From Dasyornis broadbenti (Eukaryota; Chordata; Aves; Passeriformes; Dasyornithidae), in the NCBI GenBank assembly GCA_013397935.1, contig VZRN01005832.1, positions 150,966 to 214,965 on the forward strand: DNA of 64,000 bases. Direction: 5' to 3'. A program made the position numbers and the translations under genes. Of the stretch, positions 51,701 to 59,313 are shown piece by piece. The first letter of the stretch is position 1; each line of letters opens with the position of its first letter. Below the pieces are notes generated by a model. The model was not told where the DNA came from. It did no database searches and was given only the letters and a program-made list of their open reading frames with translations.

Positions 51701-54700
51701 CTAATGTTCAAAGATAATTAACACTAATACTTATTTTGTCATTTCTTTACAGTTGGGGGCTTATGCTAATTTTGTGTAAATATGACTAATAAGCAAAGGC
51801 TTTAGATGATTTCACTCTTATGTGAATGACAACACCTGAATCTAAGGTGGAGAGTGGTTTGATGTAATATTCCATGCCCTTGGTGCTTCTAGAACTCTCC
51901 ATGAAGTGTGTGCCCACGGAGGTGGTTGTGCCTGGGCACAGTGCTTCTGAAAACAGCACCTGGCAGAGACCACAGCTAAGACTGTAGCAGTAAAGATTAT
52001 GTGAATGGACTGAAGATATGAGGATTTCTTTGGATCTGCATCAGCTAACTTGAGTCTTACAAAACTTTGCAAAGGAAAACATGCTTACTATTGGTCAGTA
52101 TTCAGAATCCCTTCCACTACAGAAATTCCACCTTAATTCTTTTCTAAATTTGCTTCCGTGTTTCTTTCTGGTTAAATGAACCTTCTGCTTTTACAAGTTG
52201 GTGTTTGTATGGTAAATCCCCACATATTCCAGGATCAAGCATTATTCAATTTTAAGAGGCTTTCTCTTTGTGTAGTAAGAGTACTGTAATTTCCAAAGAA
52301 TTTATTGTTGGAAGTCAGTACAAATATTTAAAGATAGTCTTTAAAGTAGCAAAACATTGGATAGAATAGAGGAAGGACAATGTTATAAAGCCCCATTCCA
52401 AATCATTTCAGCAAAGGATGCAGGAGCATATCTGAACCATAATACCAGTTGCCTTTTCTGGATGAAGGCTGCATAGCAGATCTGTAAGATGAAACAGAAA
52501 TTGATGCAAAATTACAGAAGTAATTGCAGACACAGAAGTGCAGAAATCCCATTATGAATCATATCCATTTTGCAACTCATGTCAGCAAGAACTGGTGCAC
52601 CCATTCTGAGCAGCGCTGCTGTGGAGTTTCTCTTATGGGGGCACTGTGAGTCTGCTGGGGCTTGATGCCAGGGAAACAAGAGCCCTTAGGCTCACCTGGT
52701 GAGCTGTTCCAGGTGGATCAGCCATGTATTTAGGACAAGGCTAGTGGTGAAGGGTTAATACTTCCCTTTGTCAGACATCACTCTGATCCTCAGGGAATCC
52801 AGCACAGCCAGGAAAACTGAAAAATGGAAACCTCAAACCCCCTTCCTGTTAGTGGTAGAAAATGTGACACTGCAGAAGGGGCAGAATGCAGGTGTTGTCA
52901 AGGGCTGCAGCTGAGCCATGAGGGTAAAAGGCAAAAGAGACTGCAGGATGTGGGGGCTTCCCAGTGTCAGCACGGCAGATTCAATTTCAGGCTGCTCTTG
53001 CAGTGAACAGGGAGCTGAGTAGGTCTACTCTTGGCATGCACAACGCAAAGATGAAGATAGCAGGAAGTACTGCTTTGTTCAAACCAGGGAGATATTAAAG
53101 ATCAGCTGCTGACAAGTCAAAAGACACTGAAGTAGTTTGCAAGTACACTCTATTGAATGAAATAATGGCACTTTCCAGAATCTGTTCACACATCAACCAT
53201 GTGTGCAATAATCTGCCAAGTGCTTTGAGATTTTCAGTGCATATGAAAATATAAAATGTAGAATAATGATGAGATAGAAGATATGGAACTTACTGAATAA
53301 ATAGATGGAATTTGCACTAAGATAATATTAGCAATATAATACTCAAAACACTGTTCAATTGTGTTTTACTGGATTCTTAAATGATGCTTTTCATTTCTAA
53401 GAAGTTGAAAAAAACCCCTATTTTGCACAGAATTCTTTAAACATGTTCCAGCATGTTATGGCTGTAAGACCATACAAGATAAAGAGATTACGCAACAAAA
53501 GGGAGAATTAAATTTAATATACTTAGATGCAAGGATTTAAATTTGATAAATATGAGTTTTTCTGGTGATGTTTTATAAAAATCCATAACATTTCTTGATC
53601 TAAATAAATAAAGAAGGCATCTAATTTGTTAATGGGAAGTCATAAAATTACAGATATTTTTCTTTTTTTTTCTTTTTTTTTCTTTTTTCCCGCCTTTATT
53701 TTTTTCAAAGACTTCTATTAATTCTTTTTGTCTTGTAATTAAGGATATGTAACTCAAAAACCCAATTTATTTTAAAAAGTCCCTTTAATTCCTTCTCAAA
53801 ACTTCTCATTTATGAGTGTTTTTTTTTCCTTGGGAAACTTGCCTTTCATAGATCTATTTCTACGGCAAGATGCAATAAAAGGTTACTATTCCAGGAACTG
53901 ATGCCAATAAGTCACAATAAATGATCTTGTAAAAAAAATTGTGAGGTTTTATCTTAGAAAATATGTGCTGGCATCATTCAAGAAAGGCAGTATGAATTGG
54001 CTTATGCAAATCCACATTAGTAGGGATAATGAGTTTGGGCAGGAAAGATTAAACTTAATTAGTTGTGGATCTTGTTGTGATCATCATTTTACCTGAAGTG
54101 AATGTATCACCTGTTCCATGATCTTCACAGACAATGGCTTTCTTTTGTACTTAGTGTTATTGCAGAATAATTGGGATTTGATCCTATCAGTGTGTGTTAT
54201 AAATGCTTCTCACAATACATGGATTTTTATCTACAATGTCAACAGGGATGTCCATAAAAAATCAGCATGTACTTCTATATCTACATGTTGTAGGTGTTGG
54301 TTTTTTTTAAAGTTTCTGCCAATTTATTTCAAGTAGTTTAACTGGGAGGTGTTGGTCTTTTTTCCTCTTTTCCCCCACATTGCCTCTTACACACATTTTA
54401 TGTATTTCCTGTAGGTGGTTAAGCCTATAGGATGACTCTGTCTGCCTCTCTCAAGCCACCTCTTCAAACCTGTAATTCAGTAGCCACCTCCAGTCTATGC
54501 TGGTGATGTGAGCAGTGAAAAGCAGTACTGTAATTTTTTCTCCTCCCATGGTGTTTCTTTGTTGGGGATTCCTGTCTTACCCCACTAGTAGAAATGACTC
54601 ATGTCAACAATATTACATAGGCAGAACCAACAGTCAGAAAATTTTTGTAAAACCAGAGTAGATGTGAATCAGAAATAAGCATATTTCCTTATTTATCTTC

Positions 54701-56665
54701 AATAGGATAATGATTTTTTTAAGTAAAAAAAAATTGAACTTACTTTTTATGTTTTATTAAAATAAGCTCTCTTTGCAATGCCTCAAATTAGGACAGAAGC
54801 ATGCAATTCTTGTTTTTTACTATTGTCAGTATTTTATCATAACTTAAAAGAATAATGAGGTCCTTTAGGATGATAATTAGCTCCCTAGGTCATCATACAT
54901 AATAAGTTTTGAAACAGGAGTTTGTGTGCAACTTTCTCTGGTAAAGACACTTATTAAATAAAACTATTTGAAAACATGGTGGATACTGCACTGCATTAAC
55001 ATCACCCCTTGGGATATTGGGTAAAATGCCACTGCAGCAAAAGAATGTCACCTTAACAATGTATAGGGATCTGTGTACTGGCCAAAATAATTCCCAGGAA
55101 GTGGGACAACAGGACTCTAAAGCATAACAAGAAGCTAAATGATGGCTTCCCACTTTTCATATTTTTTTCATAGGTTTTCATTGCCTATCATGTACAGTTA
55201 GTTAACTTATTCTTTATATTTAAATATCCTGTTAGATCTTCTCACTTCTTCCTTTTCTGCTGTTTTAATTCCTTACCTGACAAAATATGAAGATGGTAGA
55301 AAAGAGAGAACACAATGTAAGACTAGTGTTAATGTAACCCTACTCTTTGGCTTGAAGATTTTAGAAAAGATGGCAAAGGTGGGGTGGGGTGGGGAGAGTT
55401 GAAAGAGGATTATGGAGTAGTTTAAAACAGCCATGAGATTTAGAAAGAGAAGAAACAGGACAGATGAAGAAAGAGAATGCCTTTTGAAACATTCAGGAAA
55501 ACAAGGATGATGCATATAAAACTGTGGAGAAGCAAAGTAATAAAACGGGGAATGGTGTGTTGTGTTAGTGTAAGTAAAAGAAAGGTGAAAAGGCAAAAGT
55601 CACAAGTAAGGGAATAGCAAACACTATATGTACTAGGCAATAAGCCACCCAGACTTTTTCAATGAGAATTATTAATATATATTACACTGAGATTTTATCA
55701 GATACAAGAGGGTTGTTATGCCCACAGAAAGTGAAAGTAAGAATTAGGAGCTAAATTAATCAGACTTGAGTGACATCCTCCTAAGGACCCATATATTGGA
55801 TTCTAAAGGGGGTGGTATATTATTTAGGGATTTAACATCTGATGCGTAGCCTGGCCTTACATGTCTCAGTCTGTTAAACTTCACCAGTGAGGCTGTGCTA
55901 ATCCCATTAGCTTTTTTATTTTTGTGAAAATGTAGCTTCCAGAAACATATCCAATCTGATTCTAAAAACTCCAAATGATGGGAGGACCATCATTCCTTCA
56001 GTAGTGATGATTGTAGCCTGCTTGTGGACTTGGTTGTGACCCAGTTGTCAAGCAGTGACTGACTTCAAAATGTTTGTCTGTGTTGTGTAGATGGGATCAG
56101 CTAACCCTGTCTATGTAACTAATTATCTATTATTCCCAAATCCCAGCACAACCCAGTTTTCACTGTGGCAGGTGAAAGTCGTTCATGATCTTTCGCCTGC
56201 ATGCGCTAATTATATGCAGCAGTTTATAATTTGCTAAGATCCCCATACTGTTTTCTCTAATATCAGAATTTCTGTATATTGTACTGAAGGTGGTTATATT
56301 GCCATGGAAAGCCTATGGAATTACTTAATGTGAGGATAAAAACACACAAAACTATATTTCCCTTCTTTTTTTTTTTTTTCCTTAAGAAACCACCTGCAAT
56401 TGCTGTTCGACCTGGATCAACACTAATACCCATTAATAACATTAATCATCTCCCTGAACGTGATGATGATTATGGATATGAGTGCCTAGAAGGAAAAGAC
56501 TGTGCTAGTTTCTTTTGTTGTTTTGAAGACTGCCGCACAGGATCTTGGCGAGAAGGAAGAATACACATCCGTATAGCAAAAATTGACTCCTATTCTCGAA
56601 TCTTCTTTCCAACTGCCTTTGCATTGTTCAATCTTGTTTACTGGATTGGCTATCTTTATCTGTAA
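3618..56665 (+). CDS. GABRG1: GABA-A receptor subunit gamma-1, complete spliced CDS (9 exons)
   Basis: Encodes a subunit of the pentameric GABA-gated chloride channel of neuronal membranes; with alpha and beta subunits, gamma subunits create the benzodiazepine site and direct synaptic targeting. The nine exons listed separately join to 1395 nt (464 aa), close to the about 465 aa of mammalian gamma-1. Visible: signal peptide about 1-31; N-glycosylation sequons at N46, N123 and N241; Cys-loop C184-C198; TM1 about 267-290, TM2 299-318 preceded by the PAR anion-selectivity motif (296-298), TM3 328-350, TM4 444-463; intracellular loop about 351-440 with the cysteine cluster C405-C421. Gamma-1 rather than gamma-2, -3 or -4 is supported by the ADKADDEDDEDL N-terminus, Ile110 where gamma-2 has Phe77 (mature numbering), and GSTLIPINN in the loop. 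Exon sizes 68, 221, 83, 138 and 153 match the family's conserved gene structure. No frameshift or internal stop was seen. In other tetrapods GABRA2 lies upstream; it would be left of this window. Confidence 0.96.
3672..3689 (+). repeat. GABRG1: Coding (CTG)6 run in the signal peptide
   Basis: Six consecutive CTG codons give the leucine core of the signal peptide. As a pure trinucleotide run it could vary in length between individuals without disturbing the frame. Confidence 0.95.
3780..3819 (+). promoter_or_regulatory. G-quadruplex-prone tract at the start of intron 1
   Basis: Seven runs of three to five G separated by 1-5 nt lie on the coding strand, 70 bp after the exon 1 donor. This fits the standard G3+N1-7 quadruplex rule several times over and overlaps GC-box-like GGGGGCGGGGG. 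It could act in DNA (R-loop or promoter-proximal pausing) or in the nascent RNA near the splice donor. Structure formation is inferred. Confidence 0.55.
5250..5292. repeat. Polypyrimidine tract C-rich then T-rich
   Basis: An interrupted run of C and T ending in about 17 T with few interruptions; low-complexity sequence in intron 1. Confidence 0.7.
10743..11184 (+). mobile_element. CR1-type LINE fragment, 5' part of an interrupted copy
   Basis: Degenerate end of a CR1 ORF2. One frame reads FWAPHYEKDIEALECVQRRA, then after divergence RDRTRGNG, RLHIR and AREVVESPSLEVFKKQL, which are hallmark strings of the avian CR1 reverse-transcriptase C-terminus. The copy is 5'-truncated, as is typical for CR1. 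It breaks off at 11184 where an LTR element begins; its 3' tail resumes at 12401. Orientation is the same as GABRG1. Confidence 0.85.
11180..11184. repeat. Target-site duplication TTGAC, left copy
   Basis: TTGAC immediately precedes the TG end of the LTR element; the identical five bases follow the CA end at 12401-12405. Confidence 0.8.
11665..11756. repeat. 46-bp period duplication inside the LTR
   Basis: CCCAAAACTGCTGC occurs at 11665 and again at 11711, each followed about 20 bp later by a TCC..TCCATGGG block. The two units are imperfect copies. Confidence 0.6.
11780..11960. repeat. 90-bp period duplication inside the LTR
   Basis: GCTGGACCACAGCCTCCTCC begins at 11815 and again at 11905 without mismatch, and the similarity continues on both sides (GCAAGGC...CACTGGGA before, CAGGCATCC and GGGGCA after). 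Two tandem, partly diverged units of about 90 bp lie in the U3/R part of the antisense LTR. Confidence 0.75.
12401..12493 (+). mobile_element. CR1 3' tail, continuation of the interrupted copy
   Basis: After the right-hand TTGAC, the sequence GGTTGGACTCAATGATCTC, AGAGGTCTTTTCC and the terminal repeat ATTCTCTGATTCTGTGAA match the CR1 3' end. A 14-bp piece (AAGGTTGGACTCAA) is duplicated at about 12418-12445. With 10743-11184 it makes one CR1 insertion. Confidence 0.85.
12790..13400 (+). mobile_element. Second CR1 fragment, older copy
   Basis: Degenerate CR1 ORF2-region sequence in the same orientation: TCCTGCACCTGAGTGAC near the left end, then GCCTCCTGGGCTGTG, CTCTGCTCACCTCTTGTGA, ATACTGCATCCAG, and the AACAGTGGAACAAGAT and CCAGCTCGATTAGGCAAGA remnants near the right end. 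It carries many substitutions and indels and no intact frame. The consensus 3' tail is missing. Boundaries are approximate. Confidence 0.7.
16005..16150 (+). repeat. T/G-rich low-complexity tract
   Basis: Almost only T and G on the gene's sense strand, with long T runs, G8 at 16053-16060 and G7 at 16074-16080, then GGTTTT-type repeats. The open frame across it (Phe/Gly/Val/Leu only) is a composition artefact. Confidence 0.85.
16778..16808. repeat. 12-bp perfect tandem repeat, 2.6 copies
   Basis: The unit TACGTGTACTTC is present at 16778 and 16790 and is followed by TACGTGT at 16802. Each unit contains ACGTGT. Confidence 0.9.
18945..19120 (+). mobile_element. CR1 3'-end fragment
   Basis: Short 5'-truncated CR1: AGGTTGCTCAGAGATGTTGT, then CTTCCATTCTTGGATGTCTG, CAACCTGATCAAGCCATGAG, and the TTTGAGCAGGGGGCTGGTC tail resemble the CR1 3' UTR. 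The terminal ATTCTGTGA repeat is eroded, with only GTGAATCTATAAAT left. Same strand as the gene. Confidence 0.75.
21547..21695 (+). CDS. GABRG1: GABRG1 exon 2: mature N-terminus
   Basis: 149 nt coding from the last base of codon 31 to the first base of codon 81. It contains the acidic mature N-terminus (ADKADDEDDEDL), the first N-glycosylation sequon N46-K-T, the gamma-class WVLAPKIH segment and the LLQGYDNKLRPDIG motif near the start of the ligand-binding domain. The acceptor follows a T-rich tract of about 30 nt and ends CATAG; the donor is GTAAGC at 21696. The acidic stretch is the clearest signature of gamma-1 against other gamma subunits. The exon is isolated by 17.8 kb and 7.7 kb introns. 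Confidence 0.95.
22509..22534. repeat. Inverted repeat (9-bp perfect stem)
   Basis: TGGCATTCC at 22509-22517 pairs with GGAATGCCA at 22526-22534 across an 8-nt loop. Short enough to be chance in 64 kb. Confidence 0.6.
24137..24166. repeat. Short tandem duplication, 16-bp period
   Basis: AAGGTTCTAGCATT occurs twice in succession with two bases between the copies. Confidence 0.8.
27818..27885 (-). mobile_element. CR1 3'-end remnant, antisense
   Basis: AATCAAAGAATAACAGAATT, then GAGTTGGAAGGGCCTCATAAAGATCATCAC is the reverse-strand form of the CR1 3' terminus. Only about 70 bp is recognisable, so the insertion was strongly 5'-truncated. Confidence 0.7.
29409..29476 (+). CDS. GABRG1: GABRG1 exon 3: beta-strand 1 region
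   Basis: 68 nt, the characteristic size of this exon in GABA-A and glycine receptor genes. Codes residues 81-103, including TVIETDVYVNSIGPVDPINM. Acceptor GTTTAG at 29403-29408, donor GTAAGT at 29477. The exon ends in phase 0, so the next one begins with a full GAA codon. It is too short to stand out as an ORF and was found by its peptide and splice sites. Confidence 0.95.
33587..33617. repeat. C18 run followed by A11
   Basis: Eighteen C (33587-33604), then GC, then eleven A. Long poly-C is uncommon and often an assembly or polymerase-slippage weak point. Confidence 0.9.
34217..34250. repeat. (TAG)n / (CTA)n inverted trinucleotide repeat
   Basis: AGTAATAGTAGTAGTA is followed directly by TTACTACTACTACTACAA, so a TAG run meets its own complement and can fold into a hairpin. 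Confidence 0.8.
37425..37550 (+). repeat. T/G-rich low-complexity tract
   Basis: GTTTGG and TTGTTGTT type sequence, nearly free of A and C, on the gene's sense strand. The open frame across it is compositional. Confidence 0.8.
39196..39236. repeat. Strong isolated hairpin (15 paired bases, 6-nt loop)
   Basis: ACTTGA-CTT-CTCCACAAT at 39196-39213 pairs with ATTGTGGAG-TA-TCAAGT at 39220-39236 through two stems of 9 and 6 bp separated by a 3/2 internal loop; the loop is T6. No extension of the stem beyond these bases was found. Confidence 0.75.
41276..41340 (+). mobile_element. Endogenous retrovirus LTR fragment
   Basis: TGCTGGTTTCATCTGGGATA, GAGCTAACTTCCTTCTTAGT and AGCTGGGACAGTGCTGTG, GTTTGGATTT match the start of a very common bird LTR family (TGG...CTGGGATAGAGTTAA pattern; recognition from memory). 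Only about 65 bp is left, and no partner LTR or coding part is nearby. Confidence 0.6.
43002..43045. repeat. Imperfect short tandem repeat
   Basis: TATACTTTTGTGTG, TATACTTTTTG, TATACTTTTGTGTAGG: three neighbouring near-copies of a TATACTTTT(T)GTGT unit. Confidence 0.75.
43533..43753 (+). CDS. GABRG1: GABRG1 exon 4: ligand-binding domain core, loops D and A
   Basis: 221 nt, the conserved size for the family. Codes residues 104-177, starting EYTIDIIFAQTWYD and including sequon N123-S-S, the VGKIWIPDTFFRNS segment, and LLRIWSDGRVLYTLR. Ile110 is at the position of gamma-2 Phe77, a benzodiazepine-site residue; Ile is the gamma-1 state and is known to go with weak zolpidem sensitivity. Acceptor TTTGTAG, donor GTGGGT at 43754. 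The reading frame runs on past the donor for a few intronic codons before a stop. Confidence 0.97.
43754..46542 (+). other. GABRG1: GABRG1 intron 4 (2.8 kb)
   Basis: GTGGGT to TTAG. AT-rich; apart from a (TTTA)n stretch near 44548-44566, I see no repeat or gene. Confidence 0.85.
46543..46625 (+). CDS. GABRG1: GABRG1 exon 5: Cys-loop
   Basis: 83 nt, the conserved size. Codes the last base of R177 through the first base of Y205: LTINAECYLQLHNFPMDEHSC and PLEFSS. C184 and C198 are separated by 13 residues and form the signature disulfide of the Cys-loop receptor family, with the FPMD motif at the loop tip that couples binding to gating. The acceptor has a long pyrimidine tract (TTTTTCTTTTTTTCC) before AATTAG; the donor is GTAGGT at 46626. 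Confidence 0.97.
46626..47886 (+). other. GABRG1: GABRG1 intron 5 (1.3 kb)
   Basis: GTAGGT to CTAG. About a quarter is an antisense CR1 fragment (47146-47440); the rest is AT-rich sequence with a poly-A run just before the CR1. Confidence 0.85.
47146..47440 (-). mobile_element. CR1 3'-end fragment, antisense
   Basis: Read on the minus strand this is the CR1 3' region. On the + strand one sees ATCATAGAATTGGGAG (terminal repeat), then GGATCATCAAGCCCAACC, TTTCTTGAGCACCTCCAGGG, ATGGTGACCCCACCACCTCC, AAGAAATTCATCCTGATGTC and AGCTTGAGGCCATGTCCTCT. This is the best-preserved CR1 piece in the window, at about 300 bp. It is truncated at its 5' end (right side). Confidence 0.88.
47887..48024 (+). CDS. 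GABRG1: GABRG1 exon 6: loops F and C of the ligand-binding domain
   Basis: 138 nt, the conserved size. Codes residues 205-251 (first base of codon 251): YGYPRNEIEYKWKK, VEVADPKYWRLYQFAFVG, and the third sequon N241-T-T followed by EISHTLS. Acceptor ATTCTAG, donor GTAAGG at 48025. This segment carries gamma-specific residues that face the alpha subunit at the benzodiazepine interface. The preceding intron holds a CR1 fragment; the next intron is only 129 bp. Confidence 0.97.
48025..48153 (+). other. GABRG1: GABRG1 intron 6 (129 bp)
   Basis: GTAAGG to TTTTTAG; by far the shortest intron of the gene, with a T-rich tract before the acceptor and nothing else. Confidence 0.9.
48154..48306 (+). CDS. 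GABRG1: GABRG1 exon 7: TM1 and start of TM2
   Basis: 153 nt, the conserved size. Codes residues 251-302: FFDLSRRMGYFTIQTYIPC leads into TM1, with the conserved Pro276 and Cys277, then LSWVSFWINKDAVPAR. The Pro-Ala-Arg triplet at 296-298 lines the inner mouth of the pore and marks an anion channel. Acceptor TTTTTAG after a T-rich tract, donor GTAAGA at 48307. The exon ends in the first base of codon 302 and joins GG-ATT in exon 8. Confidence 0.97.
48307..51400 (+). other. GABRG1: GABRG1 intron 7 (3.1 kb)
   Basis: GTAAGA to AACAG. Contains a T/G-rich tract at 48685-48782. Otherwise AT-rich with no recognised element; open frames are short and featureless. Confidence 0.85.
48685..48782 (+). repeat. 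T/G-rich low-complexity tract
   Basis: GGGGGTTTTTTTGGTTTTTT and related TTTTGG strings, nearly without A and C, on the sense strand. Confidence 0.8.
51401..51612 (+). CDS. GABRG1: GABRG1 exon 8: TM2, TM3 and start of the intracellular loop
   Basis: 212 nt coding residues 302-372. TM2 has the GITTVLTMTTLSTIAR pore-lining pattern, and the TM2-TM3 linker is KSLPKVSYVTAMD. TM3 is LFVSVCFIFVFAALMEYG, followed by LHYFTSNRKG and a Lys/Pro-rich tail ending KPKPKPS. The acceptor has a (TTTC)n tract and CAAACAG. The donor TCA|GTAAGT at 51613 is perfect consensus. Without splicing the frame stays open for 34 more codons (to 51717), which has no counterpart in the family and is treated as intron. Confidence 0.96.
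51613..56386 (+). other. GABRG1: GABRG1 intron 8 (4.8 kb)
   Basis: GTAAGT to CTTAAG. The exon 8 frame stays open to a stop at 51715-51717. A T8-9C periodic tract lies at 53657-53690. I searched by eye for a small alternative exon like the 24-nt gamma-2L exon and saw none convincing. Confidence 0.85.
53657..53690. repeat. Periodic poly-T/C tract (10-bp period)
   Basis: Runs of six to nine T separated by single C, about every 10 bp, ending in CCCGCC. Confidence 0.8.
56387..56665 (+). CDS. GABRG1: GABRG1 exon 9: intracellular loop, TM4 and stop codon
   Basis: 279 nt including TAA at 56663-56665; codes residues 373-464. The loop begins KPPAIAVRPGSTLIPINN, then an acidic DDDYGYECLEGKDC, the cysteine-rich ASFFCCFEDCRTG and the RIHIRIAKIDSYSRIF lead-in to TM4, ending YWIGYLYL. 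In gamma-2 the equivalent loop segment binds GABARAP and its cysteines are palmitoylated; the same role here is inferred. Acceptor CTTAAG after T13. The frame before the exon is open for about 70 nt but is intronic. There is no sign of a separate small phosphorylation exon like that of the gamma-2 long form. Confidence 0.97.
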   Translation, partial: KPPAIAVRPGSTLIPINNINHLPERDDDYGYECLEGKDCASFFCCFEDCRTGSWREGRIHIRIAKIDSYSRIFFPTAFALFNLVYWIGYLYL

Positions 56666-56875
56666 ATTTCAGAGGTTTGACAAACTCAGAAAAAAAAGGC
56701 TAATTGAATAGTCATTAATACTTTTAACTGAGCAAAGATTAGAGCTGATCCAAAATGACTCAAATTGTTTATATGCTTTAAAAATTTGAAACAATGAGAG
56801 GAAATATGATGATGTAGTCTCCCTCTTGTGATCAACTGTAGAACTGATACTGGTACTTTTAAGAGAAAATTTTAA

Positions 56876-56881
56876 AATAAA
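56876..56881 (+). terminator. GABRG1: Proximal poly(A) signal AATAAA
   Basis: First canonical hexamer after the stop codon, 211 nt downstream. The following sequence is only moderately U/GU-rich, so usage is uncertain. Confidence 0.35.
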
Positions 56882-59307
56882 TATCCCTAAGTTTTATCTT
56901 CCCTGAACACACATACATACACTTTTCTCTAGCTCTAAGAAAATGCAGTGTCAAGAGGCTATGTTATTTAACTGGACAGTCCTACATAAGAGCTTGATTT
57001 TAATCCTAAACGATAACGCAGAAGGATTTTGTAGCATCTCTTACACCTATACAAAGAAAGCCTTAATAAAATGGGATTAGTTACTCTCATCCGTTTTATC
57101 CATAAGGTGATGATTTTATTAATCCCGAATTTTAAAAAGTTGAAATGTAACATTTCTCTCTTCAATCAGCCATTTGTTCTCTGCAGTATGTTAAAAAGCA
57201 TGATTAGGCCATAATTAATCAATTCAGAATGCAGATATTTGAGCAGTAAGAAATGGATATATCAAAAAACCCAATGGTAATTCTGAGCTTGTCTTATCCT
57301 GACCATGGATACAGACTTTTGGCTTTCAACCTTAGATTATGTTTATATCTGTGCTCCGTTTCCTGTTACTTCATTGTTGTGAGTTTCCCCCAAGTTGTCC
57401 AAGAGGGTTACAACTTTCACAAATTCTTACCTAGTTGCCATTGCTTGGTCATTTAATGGAAAACAGATTGGTGTTGGCTAAGATTCTGGCCATTAAGCAT
57501 AATGATCTTCACATACTCGCCTTTTTCTGATTCATACTCAGTGTTGGAGAAAAAGTCATAACTCTACATTTGGAAGAATTTGTATCAACAGAATTTGGAA
57601 GACCTGTAACAGTGCTACAGTCATTGTACTCAAAGTCACTGTGTTAAATCTCCAGTCCTAAGAGTGCAGTGTGTGATCTGGTTCACCTGGCGTACAGTAT
57701 GGTTTTATGTATTCTGTTGCTGCATATGTTCCTCACTGAACCAAACCCAAGTGGTATTAATGTACTGAACATGTGGTATGGATTGCTGGGTAATTACCTT
57801 CTTGATATTTGTTTGTTTCTAATAGAAAAAGTGTGTTATGAAGGGGGAGTTAAAATAATCCTTATGCATTGCTAAACCTTCTCCAATATGGGATACATCC
57901 CCCCAAAATCATAAGACCAGTTCTCCATCCTTTCTATGATGAGAACTTTAGTAGAAATCCTTCAGCAGTAGCCTTTCTGGACTGACTTCTTGGTGTTGAC
58001 TATTGCTGGCTCGCAGCATTTGGTATCTCATTTCTATTTCTAAGTCCATTGTCTTCATCATGGAAAAGGGCAGCCTTTCCTCTCTCAAAAAGAAACTGGT
58101 CTCCAGTGAGCTTGCAAAAATCACTGTAAAATTAAGATGTGCATTAAGTAAAAGTCAGCATTACACAGAAGACCTTACAGATCTTTAAAGAGGATTAATG
58201 GGATTAGCATTTGGCTGTAGGTAAGGATGTTCAGTACTAAAGATAAAGATGTGATTAATAGCTAAGAATAGAAAATGTTACATGAAGGCCCTCCCCAATA
58301 TTTCTGTTGAATGTGTTCCCTCCTCTGAATTTCTCAGAAAGGATTACTGTATTATATTCTAGATGGTACCAGGAATATTAAGACATGATATGCAATAAGC
58401 ATTCAGAGGAAATATTACTCCAGTGTTCAGCCCCAGAGTTTAATACAGAATGTGAGACTATCTGCAGTCAAACTGGAAGGAAGACGATCCAATTTTAATG
58501 AAAACGTTATTTCAGTATTTAGCTGATCAAATATAGGAGTGGTTGAGAGAATGTGAAAGCCCAGATGTTGAGGATGGCTGACATTATTTGTGGTATGATG
58601 TTTCTGAGTACCGTGCTCTTCTGACTGTTAGACTCAGCGCAGAAGTGCGGTATCATTAACAGCACTGATCTGCTCTAATTTATTGTCCTTTTAGTCTCAT
58701 TTTCAGAAAAATGTTCAGTCCAATAGAAACATGTCAGTTTTAATTCCATAATGTAGGTTGATGCTTTTTGGCAGCATGCTAAACACATTCCTCTGTAGGA
58801 GGGATGAAGGTGGCTTCAGCAGCAGTATGTTGAATATGTGCTTGAAAAGCAGTCAGCTTGCTGTACAATGCAAAGCCCAGGTTTAGTAAGTCCCTGAGTT
58901 TCATTAATTCACCTTTAAACAAAAGAAACTTAAAAGAACTTGGCACTTCACAAGAGGAAATACAAATTTCACAGCCTGCTCTCCTCTGGCTCATCTACTT
59001 AGCTTTTTCTATTCATGTGGTTGTCAGTTGCCAATCAGCCTCCAGTGACTGAATTGGAGAACAGAAAACATTCAGAATTGGCAAGGGATGGATAAGAAGT
59101 CTTTCATCTCTCATTTCTGTGAAACAATGTAATGGAGTATTAAACCAATTGAATGTTATGGCTGTTTGGCTTATGGATACACTTCCTTCTGTCTGTTGAC
59201 AAACTTTTCTGTGTACTTCATTTGTTTCTGATGAAATAATTTTACTTTCCCATAGTACTGTGAGTGCAAATAGGAATGGGAATGCAGTGAGCTATAACAT
59301 GGCATGT

Positions 59308-59313
59308 AATAAA
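59308..59313 (+). terminator. GABRG1: Candidate poly(A) signal AATAAA
   Basis: The hexamer is followed by TGTGTTATTTTAG and a T-rich stretch, a favourable GU/U-rich downstream context. It would give a 3' UTR of about 2.7 kb. Confidence 0.35.

Noticed and set aside
51304..51717. 137-codon open frame taken as a gene
   Set aside because: It is exon 8 of GABRG1 plus intronic codons on both sides; the splice sites at 51400/51401 and 51612/51613 define the real boundaries.
53657..53690. Periodic T/C tract as the acceptor of a small alternative loop exon in intron 8
   Set aside because: No AG followed by a short open exon with a donor and a plausible loop peptide was found next to it.
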